This document shows positions 27,977-36,206 of a stretch of 44,380 nucleotides of DNA, piece by piece. Position numbers and translations under genes: made by a program. Origin of the DNA: a virus. The stretch's first letter is position 1, and every line of letters begins with the position of its first letter. Below the pieces are notes generated by a model that saw nothing but the letters and a program-made list of their open reading frames with translations, searched no databases and was not told the DNA's origin. The DNA is taken from IMG/VR virus record IMGVR_UViG_3300011116_000636, positions 1 to 44,380 of that record; one strand, written 5' to 3'.

Positions 27977-28411
27977 GGCACGTTCTGTAGCCTCGTCAAT
28001 GTATTTAAGGGAATACGATAAAATAATAAATGTCGCGTCATGGTAAGTTTCAATACAATACTTAACTAATTCGTGTTCTCCGTCTAAAAACTGCCATGTG
28101 TCATACGCAAACACACCATATTTATCTGTGTCAGTCATGCCTTCGTAATATCCAAACGAAACGTACTCAGATGACGGTTTAGTATCGTGGTCAAACTGAA
28201 CTAAACAATGTGCGCCGATTGGTTTTCTATCATACTTAACATCAATGTCGTCGCAAGGAGGAGTTTCATAAAACAAGTTTAATTGTGAGTTGTCAATAGA
28301 GAGAACATGCTTATCTACAATTTTGTAAGCCTCGTACAGCGTGTTCGCCTCTACTTCGTGATAATACATTGTTGATAACAATAAGTTTACTGAGTATTTA
28401 TTTGTAGTCAT
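27956..28411 (-). CDS. Unknown protein, paralogue of 24218-24478 (151 aa)
   Basis: N-terminal domain (MTTNKYSVNLLLSTMYYHEV, ANTLYEAYKIVDKHVLSIDN) of the small-phage-protein type, then a C-terminal domain, KPIGAHCLVQFDHDTKPSSE and YVSFGYYEGMTDTDKYGVFA, that is related to the whole 86-residue protein. Its N-terminal VEANTLYEAYKIV recalls the (D/E)A(T/N).(N/L)EA helix of other small proteins here. Overlaps the helicase gene by 14 bases. Confidence 0.6.
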   Translation of the reverse strand: MTTNKYSVNLLLSTMYYHEVEANTLYEAYKIVDKHVLSIDNSQLNLFYETPPCDDIDVKYDRKPIGAHCLVQFDHDTKPSSEYVSFGYYEGMTDTDKYGVFAYDTWQFLDGEHELVKYCIETYHDATFIILSYSLKYIDEATERALDKTTT

Positions 28412-30305
28412 TTAACATGTCCTTTAATAATTGTGCTGTGATTGTACCTGCGTCTGCATTAAGGTTTTCTGCCCAACCGTCCATAATTGCTGACGTAACT
28501 TCTGCTTTCATGTTGAGCAAATCCCATAACCTCATGTCAATAGTATGGTTATCAGTGTCTACAGCAGTAATCCACCACGCGACAACTGGATTGACTTGAC
28601 CAATTCTGTGACACCTATCCTCTGCCTGTTGTCCAGTTGAGGGACTGTATGGCATTTCTGCGAGTACCACGTGTGAGGCTGAGGTTAAGTTCAAGCCACT
28701 ACCTGCACTTTCGTACTGTCCAATAAAAACCTTTGCTTGTTTATTGTTAAACATTTCTACGTAACGTTGTTTGGCTTCGGGCGTAGAGCCACCAGCAACC
28801 ATTACGACACCATGCTCTTGCAACTTATCTCTCAAGGCGTTCAAAACTTTACGGTGGTATCCAAACACCACTACTTGCTCTCCCTCGCTCAACAAAGAAT
28901 TAATATGTTCAACAACGGTGCGTACCTTTGCGATACCCAAGATTTCGCGTAACTTGTTCATGCGCGTAATTACCTCTGCTTTGCCAGCGCGTTCGTGTGC
29001 GTCTTTACCGTAGGTTTCCAAAACCCACTTCAAGAAGTCGCGTTCGGCAGTGCGATACACGGACATTTCTGCTTCTTGAAGTTCTACGTCAATCTGTGCG
29101 CGACGCTTCAATGGCAAGTCTTTGAGTACGTCCTCTTTGCGACGACGAACCATGCAAGTTCCACGCAAGAGGGTGTTGAGTTCTGTTGTGTTGCTCGCGC
29201 CATTACGATTTGGAAAACCACTAGGCAAGATTTGGTAATCACAATACTTGACCAAAAACTCTTTACGAGAACCAAAAATGTTGTTCAAGCGTCCAATAAC
29301 TTTAAGTGGACTAAGCAATTCACTTGGACGATTAGGCGTCATAGTGCCCGACATTAAGGCAATAATACCGTCAGACGGAATACTATTGGCAATGTAACTA
29401 ACTCCTTTGGTGCGCCCAGCCTTTTCGTTTTTAATGCTGTGCGCTTCGTCTACGATTAAAGTGTCAAACTTTCCCTCTAACTTAGTTGCCCAAGAGTTAA
29501 TTACGCTGTCACCAACGACCAGTACGTCATGTTTTGGTAATGCGTATGGCTTGCGTCCAGTTACAGTTGCAACCATTAACTTTGGCGCAAAACGGCGACA
29601 CTCTTTAATCCACTGAAGGCGCAAATGTGGAGGCACAACAACAAGAGTTTTACCGTTACGAAGTTTGGTATCAACTGCAAGGGCAATGCCTTGACAAGTT
29701 TTACCCAACCCCATGCTGTCTGCGAGCAAAACGCGACGTGTCTCCAGCGCGTACTTCACTCCAGCGCGTTGAAACGGAAGTAACGGAAGTTCTAAATCAA
29801 AAGACAGAGTTGCGTCGTGTGCTTGTGACAACTCCAATAACTCAGGTGACATTGAAACAATACTAGGCATGCGCTCTAACTCAAAGATAAACATTTCTAA
29901 ATCGGTCATCAAAGACACACTGTCCCATTTCAATTCAGGCAACTCAGTGACAGCAGTGCAATCTTGGCTGTTGTGGTACGTGTGCCACACGCTGTCATGA
30001 AACACGTATAATCCCAAACCTGCCAACACTGACTCGCCACAAAGAACGCAGTCGTCCTTACGTTTATTTACAAGAATACGACTAGCCTTTAATGGCAAGT
30101 GCGCCTGCGAGGAGGGGCGAGTCACTGGCAATACACCTAAGTAATCCAACAAGTCGTTGGCAGTCTCATAGGTCAATTCGTCTAAAGAATTAGTTTTAAT
30201 CCAATCGTCCACGTCTGCCTCGTGCAGACCCAAAGGCAGACTACGAATAATAAGTGCTTGTCTAATTTGAACTTGTTGTTTTGTAAGTATCGCAAGATTA
30301 GACAT
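28398..30305 (-). CDS. SNF2-family DNA helicase/ATPase (635 aa)
   Basis: Translocase on double-stranded DNA. N-terminal ~170 residues hold a zinc-like cluster (C86-x2-C89 ... H103, H108, C116). Motor: Q-like LPLLPFQRAGVKYALETR at 174-190, Walker A DSMGLGKT at 196-203, DEAH at 286-289, LMSGTMTPNRPSEL motif III, then the second RecA domain with GGSTPEAKQRYVEMF and motif VI QAEDRCHRIGQ. Resembles SMARCAL1-like phage helicases used in replication or repair. ATG 30305 has GGAG six bases away; an upstream frame to 30350 would cross the promoter. Confidence 0.92.
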   Translation of the reverse strand: MSNLAILTKQQVQIRQALIIRSLPLGLHEADVDDWIKTNSLDELTYETANDLLDYLGVLPVTRPSSQAHLPLKASRILVNKRKDDCVLCGESVLAGLGLYVFHDSVWHTYHNSQDCTAVTELPELKWDSVSLMTDLEMFIFELERMPSIVSMSPELLELSQAHDATLSFDLELPLLPFQRAGVKYALETRRVLLADSMGLGKTCQGIALAVDTKLRNGKTLVVVPPHLRLQWIKECRRFAPKLMVATVTGRKPYALPKHDVLVVGDSVINSWATKLEGKFDTLIVDEAHSIKNEKAGRTKGVSYIANSIPSDGIIALMSGTMTPNRPSELLSPLKVIGRLNNIFGSRKEFLVKYCDYQILPSGFPNRNGASNTTELNTLLRGTCMVRRRKEDVLKDLPLKRRAQIDVELQEAEMSVYRTAERDFLKWVLETYGKDAHERAGKAEVITRMNKLREILGIAKVRTVVEHINSLLSEGEQVVVFGYHRKVLNALRDKLQEHGVVMVAGGSTPEAKQRYVEMFNNKQAKVFIGQYESAGSGLNLTSASHVVLAEMPYSPSTGQQAEDRCHRIGQVNPVVAWWITAVDTDNHTIDMRLWDLLNMKAEVTSAIMDGWAENLNADAGTITAQLLKDMLNDYK

Positions 30306-30332
30306 GGTGCTCCTTTCGTGTGTCCTAATCCC

Positions 30333-30364
30333 AGCATAGCAAATGACCATGTAGGATTGTCAAG
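30333..30364 (-). promoter_or_regulatory. Early promoter (30.35 kb)
   Basis: TTGACA (30358-30363), 19-base gap, TGC-TATGCT (30333-30338). First and leftmost-reading copy of the series; the motif is not found upstream of any gene beyond this point. Confidence 0.65.
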
Positions 30365-30380
30365 TCCTGCAAATAAATTA

Positions 30381-31451
30381 TTACGTAGAGAACTGGGAGA
30401 GAACCTCTTGCCACTTCGCGCCACCAACGGACACATCACGTTTTTTGATTAACTCGTACAAACGTTCTCCCTCCTCTTGCCTCAACGTGCGCGAAGCAAC
30501 AAGTTGTCTTAGGTTTCGTATCCAGTCATGGGGACGTTTGGCAGTGCGCCCCATACTAAACTCTTTAACTAATGATGTATACGAAGGCAACGCCGACGCA
30601 ACCCACGGGATACCACTGGCAGAGTATTCCAATAGTTTGATTTCAGATTTTGCGTGATTAAAAGGACAGTCTCTTAATGGAGCAATCCCAATATCCATTT
30701 GCAACATTGACGGATAGTCTTGTGGGTCGCAAATAGGTAAAGTTTTTACTTTTTCTTTTGGCAGACCTATCTCATCTGCAAAATGTGGGGAGTCTTTGTA
30801 GTGTCCAGCATGTAAATACGATATTTGTGTGGTCGTATCATTAACAGAGTTCAAGACACCATTGAGAACTTGTAAATCCTTACTTCTGTGGGCAGTAGAC
30901 CCTGACCAACCTATAACTACATCACTGTTTATTGTGTGGTCGTGCTTTATAAATGTTTTAGTGTCTACCGTATTTGGCAACAACATAACATTTTTATTCC
31001 ACGTTTTTATTTTCTCATACAAAAAAGGTGTAGACGTAGTGACCAACGAACTTGCGCCAATGACTGACCTATAAAAATTAGTGTTTTCTTTTTTGTTGTG
31101 TTTTGGGTGAGATGCATGGTACGCACCATTAGATGGGTCAAGTCCCCAGTACCAATCGTCCACATCATTGATGACTACCTGTCCAGCCTGCCTAGCCAAT
31201 TTAACGTGTTCAGTTAAGCCTTCGTGCATTAAACGTTGCATAATAACAATGTCTACGTCATGCATTTGTTTTAAAGTGTCCATGATTTTTAACTCTGTTT
31301 TATGCCATACTAAAGTTCCGACAATTACATCGTTACCAAAATATGGCAAGTATTGACCAAGACGAACCCAACCAGCACCTCCCCAATGCTCTTTACCATC
31401 AGGTGATATTGAAGGATTTATTCGGTCTGCCGAAACAATCCCAATCCTCAT
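30381..31451 (-). CDS. GT-B-type glycosyltransferase (356 aa)
   Basis: MRIGIVSADRINPSISPDGK start at ATG 31451 (TAATG overlap). N-terminal Rossmann domain with GGAGWVRLGQYLP near 25-37 and DVDIVIMQR; C-terminal domain with VVIGWSGSTAHRSKDLQVL and an SEIKLLEYSASGIPWVAS segment, the E-x7-E type donor-binding region of family 4 enzymes. Transfers a sugar to an unknown acceptor. An unlinked second glycosyltransferase in the window (6.05 kb) has a different fold. Confidence 0.8.
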   Translation of the reverse strand: MRIGIVSADRINPSISPDGKEHWGGAGWVRLGQYLPYFGNDVIVGTLVWHKTELKIMDTLKQMHDVDIVIMQRLMHEGLTEHVKLARQAGQVVINDVDDWYWGLDPSNGAYHASHPKHNKKENTNFYRSVIGASSLVTTSTPFLYEKIKTWNKNVMLLPNTVDTKTFIKHDHTINSDVVIGWSGSTAHRSKDLQVLNGVLNSVNDTTTQISYLHAGHYKDSPHFADEIGLPKEKVKTLPICDPQDYPSMLQMDIGIAPLRDCPFNHAKSEIKLLEYSASGIPWVASALPSYTSLVKEFSMGRTAKRPHDWIRNLRQLVASRTLRQEEGERLYELIKKRDVSVGGAKWQEVLSQFST

Positions 31452-31675
31452 TATTCTGTAATAACTACTTCTTGGGTGGTCGGTTTTTTCCAAGCAGCCT
31501 TAAAGTCTAACAATGCTTGTTTGTCCCAAATTGGTGTGGCTGACAAAACAATGACTGGCATTGGAAAGTCTGGTCGTTTTCGCAACGTGTGAATACGTTG
31601 TTTTAGCACTCCAAGAACAACTGCTGCCTCTGCTGTACCACAAAGGTTGTTTACGTCTATCAATTGGTTAGTCAT
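31451..31675 (-). CDS. Helix-turn-helix DNA-binding protein, AlpA/excisionase-like (74 aa)
   Basis: LCGTAEAAVVLGVLKQRIHT then LRKRPDFPMPVIVLSATPIW and DKQALLDFKAAWKK. This T.EAA..LGV...R...L....FP.P......IWD...L..F order is the winged helix found in AlpA/Xis regulators and in actinobacterial transcription factors. It could regulate transcription or act in recombination; no integrase is present here. AGGAG before ATG. Confidence 0.7.
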   Translation of the reverse strand: MTNQLIDVNNLCGTAEAAVVLGVLKQRIHTLRKRPDFPMPVIVLSATPIWDKQALLDFKAAWKKPTTQEVVITE

Positions 31676-31713
31676 CTTATTCTCCTGTTTGTTTTGTTAA
31701 CTTGACTACAATG

Positions 31714-32241
31714 TTACATGCCCCAATGACCTAATCCACCATCGTCAAGAAGGTATTTGGCAACCCTTAAGTTGCAATCTAAGGTGAATAAAACGTCCAT
31801 ATCGTTGAAGTCTGACTTACAGACTTTAGAAGTCACGGTTTTCCACGAAGAGTTAATTTGCAACAAACCACGGTCAATTGAACCGTTTTTATTCAATGTC
31901 CATGTTACGTTGCCATTCTTATCCCATGTAGCGTTTACTGCTTTAGGTCGGCACCTGGACTCTCGCCAAGCAATATACGAAAAGGTCTTTACGGGTGTCA
32001 ATCCGTACTCTTTAAACAGTTCCTCAAACTGTGGGCAACTGTTTTCTTCATTCTTATAACTGGTTTTTTTAACCAATATTGTTGTGGTCGTAGTTTTTAA
32101 TTCTTCTAACAGGTGTTCATATGCATATTCTTGTGTTTTTAAGTCTTCTTCATAAATTACTGTAACTTCATTATTTATTGGTTCTTGTTCATAATTAGGT
32201 GTTGTAATTGATGCAATTAACATTGTACATAAAAATATCAA
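31714..32241 (-). CDS. Secreted lytic transglycosylase/lysozyme-like protein
   Basis: Cuts peptidoglycan. The catalytic part reads YIAWRESRCRPKAVNA (Glu in WRES near residue 94), GSIDRGLLQINSSW at 120-133 and CNLRVAKYLLDDGGLGHWGM, the SLT-type order E..., G.xD.GLxQIN..., N...A...L. The N-terminus is hydrophobic (IFLCTMLIASITT). The frame as given starts at TTG 32241; an ATT at 32253 with ideal GGAG spacing would add a lysine and improve the signal peptide. Possible roles: release, infection or exclusion. It is followed by no holin. Confidence 0.75.
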   Translation of the reverse strand: MIFLCTMLIASITTPNYEQEPINNEVTVIYEEDLKTQEYAYEHLLEELKTTTTTILVKKTSYKNEENSCPQFEELFKEYGLTPVKTFSYIAWRESRCRPKAVNATWDKNGNVTWTLNKNGSIDRGLLQINSSWKTVTSKVCKSDFNDMDVLFTLDCNLRVAKYLLDDGGLGHWGM

Positions 32242-32281
32242 CTTAGTTATAATAAATTTCTCCTTTGTCCATGGATAAAAA

Positions 32282-32323
32282 AAGCCGTAACTTTCCGATG
32301 ACGAGCATCTTGGGTTACGGCTT
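32282..32323 (-). terminator. Rho-independent terminator
   Basis: AAGCCGTAAC and GTTACGGCTT form a perfect ten-base stem on the minus strand, with a smaller GATG/CATC pairing inside the loop, followed by T7. It separates the 32344-32742 WhiB unit from the transglycosylase gene. It is the clearest terminator in the window. Confidence 0.88.
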
Positions 32324-32343
32324 ACATTAAAGCATAGCAGTAA

Positions 32344-32742
32344 TTACTGAAGGAGTTGGTACAAAATAGTAAATAAATCAAAGTCTTTGTCCCCAATATT
32401 AGGTACAACATCAATATTTTTACTCTGTTTTATAACGTTTGTATGAACAGTAATGCATTCTTCACAACGACAACCTTGTCTATACCTTGTTGGTGTGCCG
32501 TGCGGTCTCAATGCAGTTTTTTTTGGTTTACTTTTAAATACACTTCTTTCTAATGTAGTTAATCCGCCCCACATACCCCAATTTTCACCAATACCATCTA
32601 TGAGGCACTCTTTCCACACAGGACAAATGTTACAAACTTCACGAGCAACTGCGTGATATTGTTCTTGATTTTCCGCATCTAATGGCGGATACCAAATGTC
32701 TACAAGTTTCCCTTTACAACGAGCGTATTCACGCCATTCCAT
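32344..32742 (-). CDS. WhiB-family protein with Cys-rich C-terminal extension (132 aa)
   Basis: Cluster cysteines C9 (YARC), C37 and C40 (VCNIC), C46 (KEC), then WGMWGG at 55-60, all with normal spacing. After the usual basic stretch (FKSKPKKTALRP) comes HGTPTRYRQGCRCEECITVH, a Cys-rich element common in actinobacterial proteins and often fused to WhiB in phages. A second sigma-binding regulator beside the 26.6 kb copy. It lies just upstream of the terminator and is the last gene of the 36.7-32.3 kb run. Confidence 0.9.
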   Translation of the reverse strand: MEWREYARCKGKLVDIWYPPLDAENQEQYHAVAREVCNICPVWKECLIDGIGENWGMWGGLTTLERSVFKSKPKKTALRPHGTPTRYRQGCRCEECITVHTNVIKQSKNIDVVPNIGDKDFDLFTILYQLLQ

Positions 32743-32745
32743 GTA

Positions 32746-33108
32746 TTACTCGTCAGAGTTTCTATTAGAAAACTCTCTATACAATTGAACTATGTTTTGT
32801 GAGGTTTTTTCAACAAAGATTACTAAATCTCTCATTTTTTCATCTTGAGTTACTAATTTGTTTTTTGCGTTTAATAACTGTTTTTCAAGGTCACGCACGT
32901 ATTTGTATAAACTTTCCCAATTACCAAAACGAAGTTCAGTTAAAGACAAATCAGAAAGTTCAGATATTGCTTCTAAATTAAATTCTGGTCTTTGTAGCAA
33001 AATGGGCAATACATTTAAAGCGTTGTCCAAACGTCTTACTTCAGGAGCAAGTACATGCTTTGGAACAGATGATGGGAACTTGTCAAAACTATGTAGGTAA
33101 TCGTTCAT
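32746..33108 (-). CDS. Unknown coiled-coil protein (120 aa)
   Basis: ATG 33108 (MNDYLHSFDKFPSSVPKHVL), 20 bases inside the upstream gene. The C-terminal half is a long helix with heptads (SLYKYVRDLEKQLLNAKNKL, EKMRDLVIFVEKTSQNIVQL). No domain recognised; likely oligomeric. Confidence 0.6.
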   Translation of the reverse strand: MNDYLHSFDKFPSSVPKHVLAPEVRRLDNALNVLPILLQRPEFNLEAISELSDLSLTELRFGNWESLYKYVRDLEKQLLNAKNKLVTQDEKMRDLVIFVEKTSQNIVQLYREFSNRNSDE

Positions 33109-33430
33109 CGGCAGACCTCGTTGTTGAAGGATAATCTCTTGTAATGCAATCCCACCCACAGCCAATATATCCAGCAATGTCTACCCAATGGTCTTTCTTG
33201 CTTGGAGTCCATGACAAACGACTTATTTTAACTAACGCCATTAGAATGGCAACATCATGGGGTTCAATGAGTATGCCATCACGTCGTTCAGTAATACGTG
33301 TTATGTAACTTTGCCATAGGCTGGCAGTAAGGCTAAAATCTTCGTAAGGGTCTCCGTAATCTACATTACGGTCTCCTACAATTAATGTCATTGCTTCGCG
33401 TAGTACCTGTTCACGTTCGTATTCTGCCAC
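33089..33430 (-). CDS. DUF6378-like protein (113 aa)
   Basis: VGDRNVDYGDPYEDFSLTAS, LWQSYITRITERRDGILIEP, HDVAILMALVKISRLSWTPS and DHWVDIAGYIGCGWDCI follow the pattern of DUF6378, a small helical family common in phages whose MazG-like look suggests nucleotide handling, though no activity is proven. Overlaps the HAD gene by 43 bases. Confidence 0.75.
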   Translation of the reverse strand: MAEYEREQVLREAMTLIVGDRNVDYGDPYEDFSLTASLWQSYITRITERRDGILIEPHDVAILMALVKISRLSWTPSKKDHWVDIAGYIGCGWDCITRDYPSTTRSADERLPT

Positions 33431-34014
33431 GGTATCTCCCTGTTGTTTACATCTTTAACGAGCCTAGCAAAGTCTAGCAGTGAATTAACGCGAAAAGGCA
33501 CATTATATTGTCTATTCCAAGGATGGTCGTGTAATACTGACAATATTCCAACTTTTTGCATTTCTTGTTGGTACGTGTAGTTGTCGTCAATGGATGCCGA
33601 ATGACCTTTAGACGTGTACGCCAAAACAGTTTTGTCATGGGTAAAGTGAAGATGGTCTGGAACAAGTTCGTGGTCGTGTAACCAATCCGCAGTTTGAGAC
33701 CATGCTGTATTGGGTCTTGCTGTAATTACGTGTATTTTTACGTCCAATTCACGCAATAGTTTCCAAGCCAATGTTACGTTTTCCATTGGAGATTCAGAAG
33801 CAAACAAACGGTGTGATATTGGCGCAGTTTGCATCATTGTTTCAAACGTTTGTTTACTAATTCCCCAATCCTCATAAAACTCCCATTTTTTAGGTTCTGG
33901 AAAAGCAGTTTCTTTTAATACGTCAATGCAGTATTTTTTAAACGCGCTGATAAAAGGGTATACAACTCCATCCATATCAATGCCTACGTCAGTTATTAGT
34001 TTTTGGTCGTACAT
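33388..34014 (-). CDS. HAD-superfamily phosphatase, 5'-nucleotidase-like (208 aa)
   Basis: Motif I GIDMDGVVYPF with the Asp pair D13/D15, motif II VITARPN (T98), a lysine-containing HFTHDKTVL motif III and motif IV SIDDNYTYQQEM. The cap between residues 20 and 85 fits deoxy(ribo)nucleotidase-type enzymes (NT5C). It would dephosphorylate a nucleotide, in line with phage pool control next to a DUF6378 gene. ATG 34014. Confidence 0.82.
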   Translation of the reverse strand: MYDQKLITDVGIDMDGVVYPFISAFKKYCIDVLKETAFPEPKKWEFYEDWGISKQTFETMMQTAPISHRLFASESPMENVTLAWKLLRELDVKIHVITARPNTAWSQTADWLHDHELVPDHLHFTHDKTVLAYTSKGHSASIDDNYTYQQEMQKVGILSVLHDHPWNRQYNVPFRVNSLLDFARLVKDVNNREIPWQNTNVNRYYAKQ

Positions 34015-34030
34015 TTTATAACTCCATTTT

Positions 34031-35464
34031 TTAGTTTTGTTCTGAATCTATGATGTCATCGTAAAATGAATCTGTTTCTGCTGGTCCTAATCCTCCATAT
34101 GGTAATGGGTTTGCAGCATCTGCCGCTTTTTGACCAAACAGTCTAGATAAAACACCACTTGACCCACGAGCCTCAACATGGAATTTAAGCATGTCACGGG
34201 TGTCGTTTATTTCTTTAAACTTTTCAACCATTTCAAACACCCTATCCATTTCGGATGAAAGTGAACTGTCTAAACCTTGACCTTCTAACTCTTCTGCAAA
34301 TCGGGCAAACATAACGCGACTTACTTGCATCTCCAACATTGCTCTTAAGGCTGCTTGAAGTTGGTCTTTGGTGCGAATCTCAATCGGTAACTTAAATGCA
34401 CATTCTGTATGTTCCTTAAATGCAGGACATTTTGAGGCGAGATAACAATTATCACACTGTCTTAAAAGTGCTCCAGAATACTTAATTATGTCGGTTTGTT
34501 GTGGGGCAATTTCAATAGATTCTCCAGTAGAATCAATGGTTTGAGACCCCATAGTGGTTATTGTTTCTACACCCATTACAGGTAACAATATCCGTTCGCT
34601 TTCGTGCCGCTTTTCTGGAGGTGGGATAGCAATACTTGTACCTATGTTTTCCACATTTGAGGGGGTACGTGTTTGGTGTGAGGCAATAATTATGTCACTG
34701 TTTTCAGACCCGTCGTCACTCTTGATTTGTGGTGTTGCAGAAGGGTCATAGCCCCCAAAAACACGCTCTTCGTAACTCTTCCAAGAACGTATAGCAAGTG
34801 TTCCAACTGCATCTACTTCGTCAGCCATAACTTGTTCGTAAGACACTTGTAACCGTTCAATGTCATTTCTATGTCGTTTACGAGCGCTGTCTTTTTGTTG
34901 TGCGGGGTAACGACGTAAACTATGTCCAGTCCAAACCTGTGTTTCCCCATAACGTATAGCGCTAGTCCAAGAATTTACTAATACGGAATCCCAACTAACA
35001 TTTTCAATGTGTTCGGGTTTAGATGTAATGCCAACCATTGTTGCGTTCCATCTAATAGCAATAGCATTAATCCTATTGTGTGGATGTTTAGCCAATGCTT
35101 TGTCACTAATGGCAACTCGTCCGTGTCTTTGGCAAATCCAATTAAGACGTTCTAAATCGTCTCCATCATTCCAGATAGGCACGTATTTTTCGTTAAGCCA
35201 TGCTCCATCATAATCTGGTCTACCAATTACCACTGTTAGGTCATCAGCATAGGTTCGCAAAAACAAGTCGTAGCGACTTATGTCTTCGTCCCCTTCAGAC
35301 GTATAAACTAACAATTCAGAACCATTAAACTTCTCTGAAAGGTTTAACACTTTCTTTTTTGGAATAGACAAGTGGGTTAAATTTATACCTAATCGTGATA
35401 CTTTGGCAGACAGCAGCATTGACGCATACATGCCCTTCTCTGCTCCACCAAAGTATATTTTCAC
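34031..35464 (-). CDS. Unknown two-part protein with Cys cluster (477 aa)
   Basis: GTG 35464 (VKIYFGGAEKGMYASMLLSA) is chosen because it overlaps the upstream stop as GTGA. Residues 1-200 look like an alpha/beta domain with strands (DLTVVIGRPDYDGAW, HGRVAISDKALAKHPHN, KPEHIENVSWDSVLVNSW), possibly an amidoligase- or phosphoesterase-like fold. Around 330-365 is QCDNCYLASKCPAFKEHTEC, a four-cysteine cluster, followed by RTKDQLQAALRAMLEMQVSR and a GVLSRLFG end. The C-terminal half is a type I associate with phage DNA-handling proteins, but I cannot name the family. Confidence 0.6.
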   Translation of the reverse strand: MKIYFGGAEKGMYASMLLSAKVSRLGINLTHLSIPKKKVLNLSEKFNGSELLVYTSEGDEDISRYDLFLRTYADDLTVVIGRPDYDGAWLNEKYVPIWNDGDDLERLNWICQRHGRVAISDKALAKHPHNRINAIAIRWNATMVGITSKPEHIENVSWDSVLVNSWTSAIRYGETQVWTGHSLRRYPAQQKDSARKRHRNDIERLQVSYEQVMADEVDAVGTLAIRSWKSYEERVFGGYDPSATPQIKSDDGSENSDIIIASHQTRTPSNVENIGTSIAIPPPEKRHESERILLPVMGVETITTMGSQTIDSTGESIEIAPQQTDIIKYSGALLRQCDNCYLASKCPAFKEHTECAFKLPIEIRTKDQLQAALRAMLEMQVSRVMFARFAEELEGQGLDSSLSSEMDRVFEMVEKFKEINDTRDMLKFHVEARGSSGVLSRLFGQKAADAANPLPYGGLGPAETDSFYDDIIDSEQN

Positions 35465-35730
35465 AATGGCATTACAATTATTGGGGTTTGTTCTCCAACC
35501 CATGCGCCAAGACAATTATAATCAATGTAGTCCATTGCCTCTACATCTGACATACCATCTCGTACCATGCAAACTTCTAACATCTTTTCCCAAGAATAAA
35601 CAGCCAACACTGGTTCGTTAATTCTTTGAGAATACCCAATAAACGCTTCTTCAAAACCGTCCATCAATAGAACGTTTTCTCCCATTTCTTCAAAGTTTGT
35701 TGATATCTCATCTCTTAAGTTCTTTGTCAT
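35461..35730 (-). CDS. Conserved small phage protein (89 aa)
   Basis: MTKNLRDEISTNFEEMGENV, helix (SWEKMLEVCMVRDGMSDVEA) and the ending MDYIDYNCLGAWVGEQTPII. The (Y/F)N.(L/I)GA(W/Y)VGE.TP motif recurs in phage proteins of unknown role. Coupled at both ends. Confidence 0.65.
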   Translation of the reverse strand: MTKNLRDEISTNFEEMGENVLLMDGFEEAFIGYSQRINEPVLAVYSWEKMLEVCMVRDGMSDVEAMDYIDYNCLGAWVGEQTPIIVMPL

Positions 35731-36206
35731 TACTCTTTAAACTCCCTTTCTGCTTTTTTAAGTGCTTGTGCTTCAATCTTATCTGTCAACTCACTCCACC
35801 CTACTATTTTACGATTTTCTTCCCATTCAGGGCGAACTATATATGGAATTGTAACTAGTATTGTTGGTATACCTTCCGCAATTACTTTAGATACGGTAAC
35901 AGGGTCTGTGTCTAAGTACCAATCAATTTTACTATGTGCCGCATGTATAGCGCGAACTCTTTCAAGACGATTGTCAGGACCAATTTCGCAATGAAAATCA
36001 ATGGAACCTGGTTTAAAGTTTTCTTTTTTTAACCATGCCATAACCAATTCTTGTTGGTGTTTTTCTACACCATCAGCAAGCAGACAAATGCGTCCGTTAT
36101 ATGTTCCAAACATCATTGCCCACAGTCTTCTTCCGTGATTGTTTGGCTGACTTGAACCAATCTCTTTGGCTCTGTTTGCAATAACGTCAAACGTTACAAT
36201 AATCAT
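35730..36206 (-). CDS. HAD-like or related phosphatase-fold protein (158 aa)
   Basis: MIIVTFDVIANRAKEIGSSQ, then DWYLDTDPVTVSKVIAEGIP, TILVTIPYIVRPEWEENRK and WSELTDKIEAQALKKAEREF. The (D/Y)LDTDP...V...GIPT.L...P...RPEW order is one I have seen in small HAD-like phage proteins. The N-terminal DxD is missing (TFDV), so catalysis may be lost. Moderate support only. Confidence 0.5.
   Translation of the reverse strand: MIIVTFDVIANRAKEIGSSQPNNHGRRLWAMMFGTYNGRICLLADGVEKHQQELVMAWLKKENFKPGSIDFHCEIGPDNRLERVRAIHAAHSKIDWYLDTDPVTVSKVIAEGIPTILVTIPYIVRPEWEENRKIVGWSELTDKIEAQALKKAEREFKE

Noticed and set aside
31451-31675. Excisionase of an integration module
   Set aside because: The helix-turn-helix is AlpA/Xis-like, but no integrase or att-like repeat is nearby, so only a DNA-binding role is claimed.
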